From contig JAILWY010000030.1 of the NCBI GenBank assembly GCA_022113835.1, forward strand, positions 930,001-994,000: a DNA stretch of 64,000 bases. Direction: 5' to 3'. This document shows positions 46,187 through 56,359 of the stretch, in pieces. The translations under genes and the position numbers were made by a program. The notes under the pieces are model-generated. The model worked only from the letters and a program-made list of their open reading frames with translations, was not told the origin of the DNA and did no database searches. Position 1 is the first letter of the stretch. Every line of letters starts with the position of its first letter. Source of the stretch: Atopsyche davidsoni (taxonomy: Eukaryota > Arthropoda > Insecta > Trichoptera > Hydrobiosidae).

Positions 46187-46267
46187 TGATATTTAAATTT
46201 GAAATTAAATGAGGATTTTGGAAAAGTATGGAAAGTTATTATTCGACACGCCATGAATTAATTAAAT

Positions 46268-46345
46268 TACCAGGGATTCCCCTGTCATGGTAGAGATCAA
46301 ACCGGGGACCTCTCGGTCAAACAAAGAGCCGACAGAGAGAAGATA
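46268..46345 (-). repeat. tRNA-like SINE head, different type
   Basis: The minus strand reads TTTGACCGAGAGGTCCCCGG then TTTGATCTCTACCATGACAG, a B-box-like segment preceded by a D-arm-like one, with GGGGAATCCCTGG beyond. It differs from the TCGCCTCGTGG family, so it may be a second SINE lineage. Confidence 0.4.
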
Positions 46346-46566
46346 ATCTCTGTTTTCAACCCCATGTCTACAATCCACCGACCTCTTTGTGGCTAAGAAG
46401 CTTCTTATATTTTAACCCAAAAACTTTCATAAAAAAAGTTCTATTATCAACTCGATCGACTTTATATTTCATTAAATATATATTTCAAACAATTTGTCAA
46501 TATAATTAATGAATTAATATTTATTACAAACATTCGCGGCGCTCGCGTTCACAGCTCATACTCAAT

Positions 46567-47135
46567 ATGATGACGCTCGGGTACCAGGAGCGCACGTTCC
46601 TCCAAGAGGTTTCTTTAAGTAACATAGAATTTATTTTTTATTCAATTTAATTTGTTTATTTGTTAATATGGTCTAAAATATTAAATCAATCTATCCAAAT
46701 AACTTTTATTCATCTTTGTGTATATGTTTATTAACGTTTACTAACTGTATTTATTTAATTATCAATAAAAAAAAAAACATTTTACCGATTCTAGGGTTCA
46801 TTGAAACAACTCTCAACATTGAGAAACTCGAATACCAGGAACGCATACTCAGTGAGGAGGTATTGCCGATACGAGGTTAGGCACAGCCGAAAGTAATTAT
46901 TTACGCTAAGATTTTATATTATTTTAAGCACGTGACCGTTTGCAATACGACTTTTTTAAAACAAATAAAAGCACGTCGCGACACAACTCCCATTTGGCGT
47001 TGTTGTGTGGGACGCCACGGGCTGATGCAAGTCGGCGGCATGTCGTGTCGCCGCGTGTGCAGAGGGCTCCGAGCGACGAACAATAATGGTTTTGAAAAAG
47101 ATGAGATCCGCTAGCAGGAGCGCACGCCGCGCGAG
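46567..47135 (+). repeat. Three dispersed copies of a TACCAGGAGCGCAC...GAGGT motif
   Basis: GGTACCAGGAGCGCACG...CAAGAGGT (about 46,579), AATACCAGGAACGCATA...GAGGAGGT (about 46,839) and GCTAGCAGGAGCGCACG...GAGGAGGT (about 47,112) are spaced by about 265 bp. All end at GAG|GT, a splice-donor-like junction, and the first two follow CACAG and CTAG, acceptor-like words. Copies 1 and 2 read YQER plus L.(Q/E)E in one frame. Copy 3 has a stop there. Could be duplicated exons, decayed duplicates, or a repeat tail. Confidence 0.4.
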
Positions 47136-47330
47136 GAGGTGGCTCGAGCCGAGTGGCCGGCCCGGCGACGCGGCCGGTGCATCCTCGGTGCGCGCGAGCG
47201 AGACGGCACTAGGCGCGCCGGCACTCGCGCGCTCTCTCTCTCGCTGAAGTTGTGGCGCGCTCTCTCCTGCCCGGCCGTGCGCTCCTGGCACTTTCTTCGA
47301 ATTTATACTAGTTTGTAGTTCGTCCATTTT
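46960..47330. promoter_or_regulatory. CpG island
   Basis: CpG-dense with CGACGCGGCCGG, CGCGCGAGCGAGACGG and CGCGCGCTCTCTCTCTCGC (GAGA-type). An ATG in good context (CAATAATGG at about 47,085) opens a basic, arginine/serine-rich frame of about 54 codons. A start region of a gene is possible but unproven. The minus-strand frame here is compositional. Confidence 0.35.
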
Positions 47331-47334
47331 TGAC

Positions 47335-48085
47335 GAAGGCGCAAATAAATAGTAGATCGATCTAATTTTTAATATTTTTAGTATTACGAGTATTTTTTAG
47401 TGGCTTTACTACAAATAACGTCAGTGTTATTTAGAAACATTTAAAGCATATATTATATTGCATTTTACACTTCAATTTTTTTTTAATTTTAATTTTAATC
47501 GAGTATCTACAAATCTTATATTAATACAACTGTAAATGGTATAATCCGTCATGCATGTCGTGCGTCACTGCAAAAAAGCAACACAAAAACGCGAATAACT
47601 TAAAAACGTCACATTACTGCGATCAGATAAGTAAAGTCACAGTTTTCCAGTGTTCTTCGTTATCATAAATATACAAAGTCAGGTGTAATGAATTACAATA
47701 ACAAAGGCAAATTCACACTATGATAAAATGATCTTCCATGCAATATATATTAATATTAATGTGTTTATATTTACAATGTTATATGTTATATATAAGGCAT
47801 GTACAATATGTTCTCGCTTCGCTTATTAGACTTACTTTTAGGGTTAAGAAGTCGCAGCTCTATACCATCAAGAGGTGACTAATAACGATCAGTGAAAAAT
47901 GGGGAAATTTCATAGTTTATCTCAGCCTATTGATGTATAATAAAATAAACATTTTCGAAGCTTTAATTTACGAAGGTTGTGATCTGAGTGAGTGGTTTAT
48001 CTGACTGCACGCTGACAGCTAACGCTGGACGGAGTCTTTCATCCAGATATCTCCCGTGCGCCCCGGTGTGCATGCAGCGGGCACG
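47335..48085. other. A+T-rich DNA without a gene
   Basis: Nothing recognised. Confidence 0.5.
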
Positions 48086-48087
48086 TG

Positions 48088-48160
48088 GCTGGGGGGCGGG
48101 GGCGGGGGCGGGGGCGAGGGCAGGGGCGGGGGCGGGCAGGGCAGGGCAGGGCAGCTGGGC
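48088..48160. repeat. GGGGGC / GGGCA G-rich array
   Basis: GGGGGCG repeats pass into GGGCAGGGCA repeats, then a G/C-rich tail to about 48,230. Frames through it are artefacts. Confidence 0.85.
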
Positions 48161-48404
48161 GCGCGACACCTGCGCCGCACCTGCAGAGCACAGCTGTTCG
48201 GGGGAGGGGGCAGCGGGGAGGGCGGCGGAAGTGGGCTCCTCGTTTATTTGAGACAACTGCATGCGTTGATTGCCCCGCACGCATAATTTAATTGTTTCAA
48301 CATATTACAATAAAATAAAATAAAAATAAATATACGCATATCACATTTACTTAGTAGTTTTATTATATTACTACCAATATGATTAGGCACATTAGTTCAT
48401 ACAT

Positions 48405-48468
48405 AGAAGGGTTAGTACCCCGGTCATGTAAACCAGGGGATGTGGGTTCAAATCCCACACAAATCACG
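48405..48468 (+). repeat. tRNA-like pseudogene or SINE head
   Basis: A perfect T arm (GTGGG-TTCAAAT-CCCAC, 48,442-48,458) follows an anticodon-arm-like CCCGGTCATGTAAACCAGGG and a D-arm-like GGGTTAGTACCCC. The 5' side has no acceptor partner for the downstream ACAAATC, so it is not a complete tRNA gene. Confidence 0.5.
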
Positions 48469-48474
48469 ACGATA

Positions 48475-49025
48475 TTTTTCTGAGAGTTTCTTTAAAAACA
48501 TTTAGTAGTATAAACATTTAAATCTGTACGGGTGAAAATGTAAATTAATTAAATATATTAAATAAAAAATATTGGATAGCGTCTTCGCTAGGTATAGAAA
48601 GAATATTTATATGTTCTTAGTAGTATCTTTTTTTTTTGCTAGAATTACATAAATCGATATCACAATTGCATCCAGCGATTAAAATTCTCACTTAGTTACA
48701 GTGCCACATTAGCATTATTTTTACAATACCGAAATTGTAACCTCGTTGATTATTTAATCGAACTTAAAATATACCTAAGTATATATATTTATAATGAATA
48801 TTTGCACAAATCATTTAATTGAAAATAAAAAAAAACATTTAATTAAATGAATTTAATCCAACAAAACGGAAATCGTTGACCTACGAAGGCACATCATTAT
48901 GGCGGGTGCGTTTAAACGTTATTTATTGAGTTACTACCAGTAATTTTTTTAATATTTTTTTTTTAGCTTCAGTGCATGTAACTGCATGCTCAGGTTTAGC
49001 ATACCTTATAAGATTCATATAATTT
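48475..49025. other. A+T-rich DNA without a gene
   Basis: Nothing recognised. Confidence 0.5.
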
Positions 49026-49029
49026 TAAA

Positions 49030-49335
49030 AAACGACTGCAGATATTCCAGCGTATACTCGTCCGTATTTAATAAACCTGAATAAGGTATCGGGGCGGCGC
49101 GGATCTCGGGGAGTAGATTCCAGAAAAAATCATTACTTTTTATTACCCGAAGAGCGTTGTTTTATGGGGGGCGGTGTTACATAATAGATGAGGGACCACT
49201 GGAGGAAAATGCCGGAGGTTTTTGGGAGATATTACCTCGCAAACCGGTGCGTTATTTTGAAAATTACGACGGACACATAACGCAACATTACCTGTTACCC
49301 TTATTCTACGCGGCTATTGGAGGCCTCTGAAATTA
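49030..49335. promoter_or_regulatory. Candidate conserved non-coding block
   Basis: About 300 bp of complex, low-repeat sequence (CCGTATTTAATAAACCTGAA, GGGGCGGCGCGGATCTCGGG, TTTTATGGGGGGCGG, GGCCTCTGAAATTATG). Includes a Hox-type TTTATGG word. No frame over 60 codons on either strand. It resembles the other enhancer-like blocks. Confidence 0.3.
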
Positions 49336-49791
49336 TGTTCGTTTCAATAAAACGCAAAATAATCATTATGAAAGAAAAACCTAATGCTAGCTTATGTATG
49401 GAAGAGCTTCACCTGAACCAAAAGTCTATTTACGCATGAGGTTAAATATAAAATATAATAGTTACGTCAACCTTATGCCCAAACCCTCGGCTTAACCTTT
49501 CTATTTATGACAGATTTTTGATATACTATTTTTATAGTATATTTTGTAGCGTGTGTTTAGAATAACTTACAAAACACGGTCTTGCCAAATGTCAATAAAA
49601 TAATAATAAGTCTGGAATGTACGATAAATATTTTGTTTAAATATATCTAAAATCGTTAATTTTGTGTGATTCACCCTGTAGTTATGTTTATATTTTAAAT
49701 GTTATAAATAAATAGACGATTTACCAAATCCGGGTACACATAAACAACTGCGGTATCCGATAGCTGAGCCGCGCGAGTGCTGGCGCCTGGA

Positions 49792-49808
49792 AGGTCACGC
49801 GGAGGTCA
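49792..49808. promoter_or_regulatory. DR5-type nuclear receptor site
   Basis: AGGTCA-CGCGG-AGGTCA is a perfect direct repeat of two nuclear receptor half-sites with a 5-bp spacer, in a small CpG-rich patch. Function is inference. Confidence 0.35.
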
Positions 49809-50149
49809 TCCGGAAAGGGAAGTGGCCGGAAACTCAAAACTCATCTACGATCAAATACGTACATCCAAAATTTTAAATTTTAAAATCACCCAAGAAATGT
49901 TACTCCTTACATACAATTATTGCTTTCAGCGTATTGTATAAAAAAGTTAACACTCGTTGAAGTTTTCATGTTAACTCAATGAGTGGGCTCAGTGGTAATA
50001 TTAAGCATTCCAATTTTTTGTTATGTAAATATATATTAATTATTATTTAAAATTCAAGGTTAAAAAATTGCTAATCGTGAATTCATGAATTATCGAATCA
50101 AGTCGATAGTGCGCATCACTTTTTGGAGCCGAGGTCTAGGCGGAGCGGA

Positions 50150-50345
50150 TGCGCCCAAGTGGGGCTTGCGGCTTGGCGCCGGCGTCCTGTCGGCTCGGGC
50201 GCCGCGCCCAAACAAAGGGACGCCCAGGGCGGGGGCGGGGGCGGGGGCGGGGGCGGGGGCGGGGGCGGCGAGGGGCGGGGCGGGGAGGGGCGGGGCGGGG
50301 CGGGGAGATCGTGACACGCTTCGGAAAGTCGAGGCGGGGGTGAAA
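50150..50345. repeat. GGGGGC hexamer array in a G/C islet
   Basis: About six GGGGGC units at 50,230-50,265, then GGGGCGGGGAGG-type sequence to about 50,308, within a CpG-rich islet. Seven overlapping frames here are all artefacts. Confidence 0.85.
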
Positions 50346-50429
50346 TTGAGCGAGACAAAAGGTGTATTCGCATCCCGTCACGTGTGTTATGACCTAATCG
50401 GTAATTACTATAAAATTACCGGTTGAAAA

Positions 50430-51495
50430 CATGCACCATAAAATATCCAACTAAATCCTAATTTTTTGATTTAATTATTATCCGAATTGAATAAAATTTA
50501 CTTCAGATAATCTAAGAACAAGAAATTCATTAAAATACTGCTGTGTACTATTAAGTTCGGGGCAGGCAGGCATGTAAAGAAAAGCATTTATAGTAGAAAC
50601 CATTGCTACCGTATCGGGCTTCACTTTATTAATGAGCAGAAATAATGAAAAATATTTTCCTTGGAAGCTTAACACAAGTAACGTTTTTTATACTCTTAAC
50701 ACGAACAACCCCTCTTTTTAAATAAATTACCTTGATTTTACAAAATTTATAAAATCTGTGTCAATGTCTAAAAAAATATTTTATTACTGCAGTTTATTTT
50801 TCGCTGTCATGAAGTAACAAAATTTATTTTTATTAATTTCATGACATTTACCGACATATTTTTAATAACTGCTAAATAAATTCAAAAAAGCACGTGAATA
50901 CTTTTTTCTGGTCTACCCGCGTAAGTGTTGTGACAGGTGTCTGGAATTATTCTGCTAAATTCACTAAAGTATGTTTTTTCTATTAAAATTTAAAAAGGAG
51001 TTCAAAAATCTTAATATTGCTGACAAAATTGTGACCGAAAATTCGAGGAGAACTTGATACCGTTAAGGCTGGATTGATTTAATTTAGGTATATAAATTTC
51101 ATGGAGGGTTTTAATCCAAAATTCTATTTTTTTAAATCATTATTTGATGTTTGTACTTTGTATTTAAAATATGATGTTTAGTTTTTCATACATTTAAAAA
51201 AAAAATTTCAAATGAATTATACCATATAATTTTATTAGATTTTAATTATATTGAAAAGTATGCATTGGGCTAGGTTTTAATATAATAACTAATTTATGTT
51301 TCATTAAGCGTAGTACAAGTAAACATATTAGTTATGAAAATTGAATATCATTTAGAATGAACAGTTTAATATTATTAAGTCATTTTATAAAACAGAAAAA
51401 ATACAAATGTTGTAAAAAGTTGTTTGTATTAAACATTAGGATGTTACAAAAATTTCATTTTTGAGCCATATAATCCTCAGCAAAATTTCTTTTTT
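50430..51495. other. A+T-rich DNA without a gene
   Basis: Nothing recognised besides A/T runs. Confidence 0.5.
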
Positions 51496-51500
51496 ATAAC

Positions 51501-51947
51501 ATGGGGGAACAAAGTGAGAGTGATCTTAGACCAACAACACGTTTTTCTTTTTACGTATGTAAAATATTTAAAATGATAAAACCGTTAGAAACAGGGATTT
51601 TCGTACATTTATTAACACTTGGCTCGCGCCTCATACTTTATCCACTTCTTCCATTTATTATTTACAACCAAAAAGTAAGATTTTCAAACAGGATCCGAAT
51701 TCTCACATTTGGTACAATGCAAGACTTGGACAGATATCAACTGTATCCTGAAAAATGTTATATTGAATTAGAATGGAAAGGCATTGGATTGAGTCCAAAA
51801 ACAACCCCTTGTAACGCTCACTGCACACAAATATATTATCCACTCTGCATAGCTATTCATGCAATTTTAGTTGCATTCGTAATTTTTCAGGATATATGTT
51901 TATTCAGTACTAGAGGCATCTTCAGGGACCTGAATTTAAAAAAATAA
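51501..51947 (+). CDS. Candidate membrane protein, longest ORF of the window
   Basis: A 148-codon frame starting ATGGGGGAAC in A/T-rich DNA. The product has a hydrophobic segment at about residues 33-55 (FVHLLTLGSRLILYPLLPFI), a polar loop with FGTMQDLDRYQLYPEK, a tryptophan (EWKGIG) and cysteines (PCNAHC), then a second hydrophobic segment at about residues 115-138 and a basic end (RDLNLKK). This order loosely recalls the first half of TMEM179-type proteins. That is a weak, eye-based resemblance and the length is only part of that family's. No donor site is clear, so it could be a single-exon gene, one exon, a retrocopy, or a lucky frame. Confidence 0.3.
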   Translation: MGEQSESDLRPTTRFSFYVCKIFKMIKPLETGIFVHLLTLGSRLILYPLLPFIIYNQKVRFSNRIRILTFGTMQDLDRYQLYPEKCYIELEWKGIGLSPKTTPCNAHCTQIYYPLCIAIHAILVAFVIFQDICLFSTRGIFRDLNLKK

Positions 51948-52077
51948 TTGCATATCTACTTAACAACATTGCGCTTCACTATCTATAAATATAAATCAAG
52001 TAATTCATACATGTCAAAGTTCTGACTTATACTAATAATCAAAAAAAAAATTCATAACAGGTGCTTTCAGATAACAA

Positions 52078-52371
52078 ATGCACGCGACTTTCAACTTTAC
52101 TTTCGTCTCGCTCTGTGCGTTGTTGTCCAGGGGTTGTTTTTTTAATCACGCCTCCAGCTCGGCTCATCCCCGGGGGTTGCTTATATTAACAATTTGTTAT
52201 TTAAAACACGTCGTAAAGTCTGCATACAAACTGCTGGACGGCGCTTACTCGGAATTAACACGGGGAGGAAAGTGCCAAATCAACAGGTCTTCGAGGCGCT
52301 CTGCTCTTTTGCATACGACCATAGTTGGGAAAGAAGACTATGAATGGAGATCAGCAAAAAGCACAATGTGA
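52078..52371 (+). CDS. Unidentified 97-codon frame
   Basis: Lies 130 bp after the 51.5 kb frame on the same strand. Its second half (KSAYKLLDGAYSELTRGGKC) is in more mixed-composition DNA than its surroundings. TGCTTTCAG precedes the frame and could be an acceptor. I recognise no family. Listed only because of composition and position. Confidence 0.15.
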   Translation: MHATFNFTFVSLCALLSRGCFFNHASSSAHPRGLLILTICYLKHVVKSAYKLLDGAYSELTRGGKCQINRSSRRSALLHTTIVGKEDYEWRSAKSTM

Positions 52372-52590
52372 TAAGACTCCCCAGATTTAATCTAGCGGAA
52401 AGACAATAATAAGTAATTGATTGAACTGCTTACGTTTTTATCATTGTTATTTGTGTCTGCGCTTTGACTCCAAATCCGTAAGCACCGTCTAGATGTGATG
52501 CCAAGAAGGTCGTGTATGGTGAAATGAATAGTGATATTTTTGGCCGCCATTAAACGATGGCGCTGCAGGCGTAAATATATATAAAAATAA

Positions 52591-52617
52591 TTATATATAT
52601 ATATATATATATATATT
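52591..52617. repeat. (AT)n microsatellite
   Basis: About 13 AT dinucleotides in A/T-rich DNA. Confidence 0.9.
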
Positions 52618-53039
52618 TAAAATATCATATAATACTCAATAAATCATTTTAAATTAATTATAATACACAATAAATTGATTTATAAGAAAAATTAATTTTG
52701 ATCCTTGCGTAAACACGTTTAATTTTTTTGGAGCCTATGAGTTATGATTGTATAATTTTTACACTGCGTCTAAAAAGGCATGGTATCCTCTGATATAACG
52801 AATACTGTTTTAACTATAAAGGTTTATATCTTGTGGTAGTACATTGCGTTAATGACTATTTGAATGATTTATATTTAATGTTAAATTAAATAATACTCTA
52901 ATACAGAGAAACACGTTCGTATATGTAAATCGATAATAAACATTCTTTTATGTATTTAGTTCAAAACTTAGTAAGCTATTAAATAAGATCGGTTTGGGTA
53001 ATAGTGGACCTGGTAAAGTAATTATAAATTATTTGCGTC

Positions 53040-53260
53040 AGTGAGGCAATTTGCAAAACTTGGCAGCTAGGTGTCTCCAAGCAAATCCAGTGGCGTCGGC
53101 CGCGACTCGGCGGGGAGTAAAAGGTAGCAAACCAAGTGGAATGGAATAAGGACCAAACACGAATAATAAGCGAACAAAAAACCTTGATAGCCGCCGCCCC
53201 CAAGAGGGGGAGGGCAGGGTCACCACGAGGCACCGAAATTGCCGGGACATTCCGGCTCGG
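53040..53260. other. Mixed-composition islet without a clear gene
   Basis: Contains GTGGCGTCGGCCGCGACTCG and CCGCCGCCCCCAAGAGGGGG. Two minus-strand frames of 70-84 codons overlap in different phases and neither is recognisable. Confidence 0.35.
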
Positions 53261-53264
53261 GTAT

Positions 53265-53995
53265 TTTACTGCATCTAAGACGTAGCTATAGGCTCACGTT
53301 GGTAGACGTTTTAATCACAAATATGAATAACTTTGACCTTGAAAAGTGGAAGCACTAACCAACGAAAATATTCCAAATCTCTAATCCAATTGGATATAAT
53401 AACAAAGTTTGAAAAAATATACAAGAAAATAGATAGCCCCCCAAAATAACATGAAGTCTATAAAATTTAGTTTGCAAAGTATACTGTTTTGTATTTTGAA
53501 TATACAAAGACAAGAAAAACGTCACGGTCCTCGTTTCGAGTAAGTAAGTAAATTAAGAAAAAAGTCAAAATATAAGTTTTAATTGAAGAAATCCAAAAAA
53601 TTAAGGAGGTAATATTTCTGCTCTAAGTTTATTATATTGAAATTCCTACGAAACTACTATTGCGATTATGGATGTTATGACGTTCACATAAAGTTCAGAT
53701 CAACTAGTTTCAAACTTTAAATTTCTCATTGTACAACGAGAAACAATGTTAAGACAAAAAACTACTTTTTATTTTATTATTTTGTTTAACAAATATCGAA
53801 ATTTTTAATATCTTTAGATATAAAAAAATTTACTCATATATTATTGCAATGTTTTATATATTTAAAATTATCAATAAAATGATTCGGTTTTTGCCAAATT
53901 ACAGGTTAAAAAAATATGCTGATCGTGAAATTTAGAAGTTTTATATTGATGAAGTGAATCGAGGGCCTGGAATCTGTCCATGGATATTTAGCCGT
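53265..53995. other. A+T-rich DNA without a gene
   Basis: One TGACCTTGA monomer-type site (about 53,333-53,341). Nothing else. Confidence 0.5.
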
Positions 53996-53999
53996 GTCG

Positions 54000-54240
54000 T
54001 CTCTTGCCGCATGGTCATCCCAGCCTCATCGTAGAGCGGAAAGAGGGAGGGGGAAGGGAGAGGGATGCCAGAGGATGGAGGACGGAGCGAGCGAGACGCG
54101 GCGCGCACGGTTGTTGTGAGATGAAATAGAAATATGTTTGGGGCGGCGGGCGCTGGAAGGGAGGCTGGGGTGAAATTTACATTTATAGAAGAGATTCTGT
54201 CGTCGGGGGCCGGCCGGGGTCAGAACGCCGCGCCAAGTGA
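54000..54240. promoter_or_regulatory. G/C-rich islet with GGGAGG runs
   Basis: GGAGGGGGAAGGGAGAGGG (54,046-54,064), then GAGCGAGCGAGACGCGGCGCG and GGGGGCCGGCCGGGG. Purine-rich and CpG-rich parts are adjacent. No protein recognised. Confidence 0.3.
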
Positions 54241-54459
54241 GGGAGATTGTCGTTTTTGAAGAAAAACGCAAAGTTTATCGATTTCAATTTTTGGAAAGAT
54301 TCATATTTAATGTGCAACTCGACAATATGCCATCCGTAATATATAAACATGTTGATAAAGCATTGAATTTTTATTATCATTTAAAGGGGAATAATCATAA
54401 TAATACTCGTTTGTTTGTTCCACGTACACTGAACATCTTAAGTCTAGAAAACTGAATTT

Positions 54460-55540
54460 AATCGCACTGTAACATTTTTTCGTTCTTATAACTGATGTTT
54501 TTCAAAAAAAAATTAACTTATATTTCTCTAAAGACACCCTATATTCTATTGCGGCCCCCAATCGTGAAAGGGTGTGGTATTTAGACTCCAAACTTCAACA
54601 TTTTCCTGTAAAAAATACTATTATGAAAATGCATAAACAAAGAATAGTGGGCCTCGCCTGTTAACGTAATAGCTTGTGATTGAGTGTCAGGTGTATGATT
54701 CCTATATTACTTATACTAAATCTTGTTACTAAAGTGATGCTGGAATGTAGGACGATTTCTACATAAACAAAGAATTTAATTGTGTTCTCAAAAATCAAAT
54801 CAATATTTGACTTACAAAATAAATATGAAAATATACAAAAATGGTTAGAGCATCAATTACAATAAAAAGCAATGAGTACTTTGCGTAAGTGTTAAATTAG
54901 TACCTTCTAAGTATGGGAAGATGTATTCTGATGTATTTAATTATATATATAAGATTTAACGATATGTTTATATAAATTTTGATGCCATTAAAAACTTTTG
55001 TCTTAAAGATTCTGCATTTAGACTGATATCAAAAAGTCCGGGCGGGGAATCCCAGAACTAATTTTCAATTCAAACATTTTCGGGAATTACTCCTCTTGTA
55101 GCGGAGTTCCGCACAACAGGAAACAAAGTAATTTAATCTCCGTAATATTAAAATAGAAACAATCAAAACTTTGTACGGAAAATAAGAAAAACCCGAAGAA
55201 GACGTTAGCGAGAGGCGCCGGCACACACGAGGCACGCGCCATCAGCTGCTCGGTTAAATAAGGAAAATGTTGCAAGTACTCACTGCAACTTACCGGCTTG
55301 ACCTCATTCCATGCAATCTAACACAAATCGACGTGCAAACAAACTAACAACCATTTACTCTCAATTTGCAGCATCTACAAGTCGACTAAATGTTCAATCA
55401 GAGAATGTGTTCAAGTTCAGGGCTTTGAAAGTCAAAAGGTTTAAAAGTGGTTTATTGCTGACTATATGGTAGCTCGTGGGTGCCCCCGTCCAGTAAAATA
55501 TATTTTTGAGTGGTGCATTCATAACTGCACAAACGACCAA
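54460..55540. other. A+T-rich DNA without a gene
   Basis: A small mixed patch (55,190-55,250). No gene recognised. Confidence 0.5.
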
Positions 55541-55543
55541 TTC

Positions 55544-55983
55544 TTAACACACTAAAGGCGGGGCGGGTACTAGTACCCGTTTCGCGGACTGCTGTCTAAA
55601 AGCGGGGCGCGTATTAATACCTTTTTGAATGTGTTTACTCTAAAAGCAGCAGAAGGTCATTTTAATGTAATGTTTGTTTAGACTCGTCAATGTTACTTCT
55701 ACCTGTCCAGTGATTCTGAACAAAGTGACAATGAAGAAGTGGAGTGGCCAGAGAATGATAATCCTCCAATGATTGAACAATTTTTAGGAAAAAGTGGTGT
55801 TGTTGTTGTGATGCCAAGTAATCCGCAAAGTGTGTATGAAGTGGTTCAACTTTTTATAGGAAATGATTTATTTGACTAGATTCAAATCAAAGAGTGTATA
55901 GACTAGATTTCACACGCGCAATTTTACGCGAATTTTGCCCGCTACGCATCTCAGTTTAGTCGCTTAAAGTGTGTGTCTTTTAA
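55544..55983 (+). mobile_element. Internally deleted piggyBac-like element
   Basis: Bounded by TTAA on both sides (55,544-55,547 and 55,980-55,983), the piggyBac target. The left end CACACTAAAGGCGGGGCG has GGTACTAGTACC just inside. The right end read inward (AAGACACACACTTTAAGCG) is a diverged inverted match. A short transposase N-terminal frame lies inside. At 440 bp it lacks the catalytic region, so it is non-autonomous. Confidence 0.7.
55682..55879 (+). pseudogene. piggyBac-like transposase N-terminal fragment
   Basis: An open stretch of 65 codons ending at TAG 55,877-55,879. SSDSEQSDNEE is the acidic N-terminal type of these transposases. PMIEQFLGKSGVVVVMPSNP then VYEVVQLFIGNDLFD matches the F.G..G......P.....ff..f...ll motif that opens the core domain. 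The conserved ETNRYA-type continuation and the DDD catalytic residues are missing. No start codon is visible in frame (a stop lies at 55,679). Too short for the ORF track threshold without an ATG. Confidence 0.75.
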
Positions 55984-56149
55984 GTCTTTGAAGATTAATA
56001 ACAGCATGTTGAGTTTAATAAAAAATTACTACTTTGAGTAAATAAATTTAAATTTCTGTTGTTATTACAGATTGAGCAGCAATTATTCTACACGCGACTG
56101 CGGGCAAAATCGCACTCGGCGAGGGATCACTCGGCGCCCCGTTTTAATA

Positions 56150-56350
56150 CGTGGAAAAAATAAAATACCGGTAAAAATCAGGGAGTCGGGAGGGCGGGGC
56201 GGAGGGCAGGCGGGGCGGCGGGGCGGCGGGGCAGCGGGGGCGAATATATTTCCCGCCAACTCAGACCCGCGTGGAGGTGCGCCCACTCTGCTCCACACCG
56301 GCCCACACCTCTCTAGCCGACCTGCAGCTCCGGACTTCCAAACCACCCGA
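56150..56350. repeat. G-rich islet with GGGCGGC units
   Basis: GGGCGGGGCGGAGGGCAGG and GGCGGCGGGGC units at about 56,192-56,240. Frames on both strands are compositional. Confidence 0.7.
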
Positions 56351-56359
56351 TGAAAATTA

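Noticed and set aside
48405..48468. Functional tRNA gene
   Set aside because: The T arm is perfect but no 5' acceptor strand pairs with the 3' side, so it is a tRNA-derived fragment.
50085..50426. Seven overlapping frames over the GGGGGC array
   Set aside because: All are glycine-, proline- or arginine-rich translations of the hexamer repeat.
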